DNA of 64,000 nucleotides, taken from the NCBI GenBank assembly GCA_023423935.1, contig JAFAEQ010000053.1, forward strand, positions 1-64,000, given 5' to 3'. The stretch's first letter is position 1; every line of letters starts with the position of its first letter. A program made the translations under genes and the position numbers. The stretch comes from Pseudomonadota bacterium. Its GTDB lineage: Bacteria; Pseudomonadota; Gammaproteobacteria; Steroidobacterales; Steroidobacteraceae. Below are positions 63,129 to 64,000 of the stretch, piece by piece. The notes below the pieces were generated by a model. The model saw only the letters and a program-made list of their open reading frames with translations, was not told the origin of the DNA and did no database searches.

Positions 63129-64000
63129 ATGAGTTCGTCTGCTTCTGCGGTGCGCATCGCGCTCCGTACGGTTTCCTGCGCCCTGCTCACCTGGGTTGGC
63201 GCCCAAGCATCTGCGAACAGCACGGTCGCCTCGAATGAGGAAACCATCGACCGCGTCGTCGTCACAGCCTCGGGCTTTCTGCAGAAGATCGAGAACGCGC
63301 CTGCGAGCATCACGGTACTGAGCCGAGATGAGCTCGAGTCGCGCGCCTATCACGGGCTTGCCGAGGCGCTGGCCGAAGTCGAAGGGATCGACATCGGCGA
63401 TGCGGTCGACAAGACCGGCGCGCCGAGCATCAGCATTCGCGGCATGCCGTCCGAGTACACCTTGATTCTCATCGACGGGCGTCGGCAGAACGTCGCCGGC
63501 AACGTCGCACCGAACGGTTTCGGCGGCACCCAGAACAATTTCATTCCCCCGCTTGCCGCGATCGAGCGTATCGAAGTCATTCGTGGCCCGATGTCCACGC
63601 TCTATGGATCGGATGCGATGGGCGGCGTCGTGAACATCATCACTCGCAAAGTCGATACCGACTGGAGTTCCTCGATCGGCGTCGACCATGTGGCACAGGC
63701 AGACTCACGCTTCGGCGACAGCTCATCCGCGAACGCGTCGCTGAGCGGACCGCTCATCGCCGATCGCCTCGGCTTCTTCGTTCATGGCGCGATCTACGAT
63801 CGCGATGCCGCGAATGTCCGCTACAGCGATTCGAGCGGCGACGAAGTCGTGCCGTGGATGGGCGCGAATCCCGTCAGCTACACCAATCACAACGTCGGCG
63901 CGCGTCTGCATTGGCTCATCACGGATGCGCAGGAGCTTTCGCTCGAAGGCTCGATCAATCGACAGAAGTACGACAACAGCAAAGGACAGGTCGGTACGCT
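63129..64000 (+). CDS. TonB-dependent siderophore-type receptor (partial, 5' end)
   Basis: 290 codons lie in the window, running off its end. Signal peptide (about 1-29), then directly the TonB-box region IDRVVVTASGF and the plug (ITVLSRDELESRAYHGLAEA, SISIRGMPSEYTLILIDGRR, STLYGSDAMGGVVNIIT). There is no STN domain, unlike the four cassette receptors, so it is not a sigma-linked transducer. The FepA/CirA-like plug and the upstream Fur-like site suggest uptake of ferric siderophore. Confidence 0.9.
   Translation, partial: MSSSASAVRIALRTVSCALLTWVGAQASANSTVASNEETIDRVVVTASGFLQKIENAPASITVLSRDELESRAYHGLAEALAEVEGIDIGDAVDKTGAPSISIRGMPSEYTLILIDGRRQNVAGNVAPNGFGGTQNNFIPPLAAIERIEVIRGPMSTLYGSDAMGGVVNIITRKVDTDWSSSIGVDHVAQADSRFGDSSSANASLSGPLIADRLGFFVHGAIYDRDAANVRYSDSSGDEVVPWMGANPVSYTNHNVGARLHWLITDAQELSLEGSINRQKYDNSKGQVGT

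Overview
The window is GC-rich DNA from a Gram-negative proteobacterium. The load of TonB-dependent receptors with FecR/ECF-sigma signalling, secreted S9 peptidases, a multihaem cytochrome c and a winged-helix/TPR regulator suggests a gammaproteobacterium of the Steroidobacter/Nevskiales/Xanthomonadales kind. That placement is inference from gene content; no rRNA or tRNA gene was found to test it.

Layout. (1) 0.1-3.0 kb: a secreted alpha/beta hydrolase, then an antitoxin-like regulator beside the broken remains of its DUF6036 nucleotidyltransferase partner. (2) 3.1-14.6 kb: an NTP-dependent nucleic-acid region. It holds a SWIM-SNF2 helicase overlapping a companion gene, a possibly frameshifted TerB-like gene, and a tight three-gene operon of TerB_N/TerB/TerB_C protein, BREX-type (DUF2791) ATPase and DEAD/DEAH helicase. 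This is the best candidate defence or DNA-processing system here. (3) 15.1-22.2 kb: an eight-haem cytochrome c/TPR protein, a sulfatase lipoprotein with a dockerin-like tail, an XRE regulator, an antitoxin-like protein with a PIN toxin, and then debris: a truncated RAYT transposase, a second orphan copy of the sulfatase tail, and the 5' end of a lost sigma gene. (4) 22.5-53.1 kb: four paralogous cell-surface signalling cassettes (A-D). Each has an ECF sigma factor, a FecR anti-sigma factor, a TonB-dependent receptor with an N-terminal STN signalling domain, and a secreted S9 prolyl-oligopeptidase-like hydrolase. A, C and D are co-directional on the minus strand; B has receptor/peptidase and sigma/FecR diverging from a shared region containing a nested dyad. 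Peptidases C and D share an unusual GFSxxG nucleophile and C-terminal tail and resemble lasso-peptide isopeptidases (AtxE2-like), but no lasso biosynthesis gene is present. Receptor C has a one-base frameshift just before its normal end, which merges it in frame with its peptidase. (5) 53.6-64 kb: a ZU5-like lipoprotein, an AraC regulator, a DUF202 membrane protein, a predicted outer-membrane protein, a DUF2306 membrane protein diverging from a winged-helix/TPR regulator, and the start of a siderophore-type receptor behind a Fur-box-like site.

How the genes work together: each cassette would detect a ligand, probably a peptide, at the outer membrane, signal through STN to FecR and sigma, raise its own receptor and peptidase, and cleave the imported ligand in the periplasm. 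The same intergenic regions carry several families of dispersed palindromic and short tandem repeats. They sit at cassette borders and next to the RAYT remnant, and they suggest how the cassettes were duplicated and rearranged.
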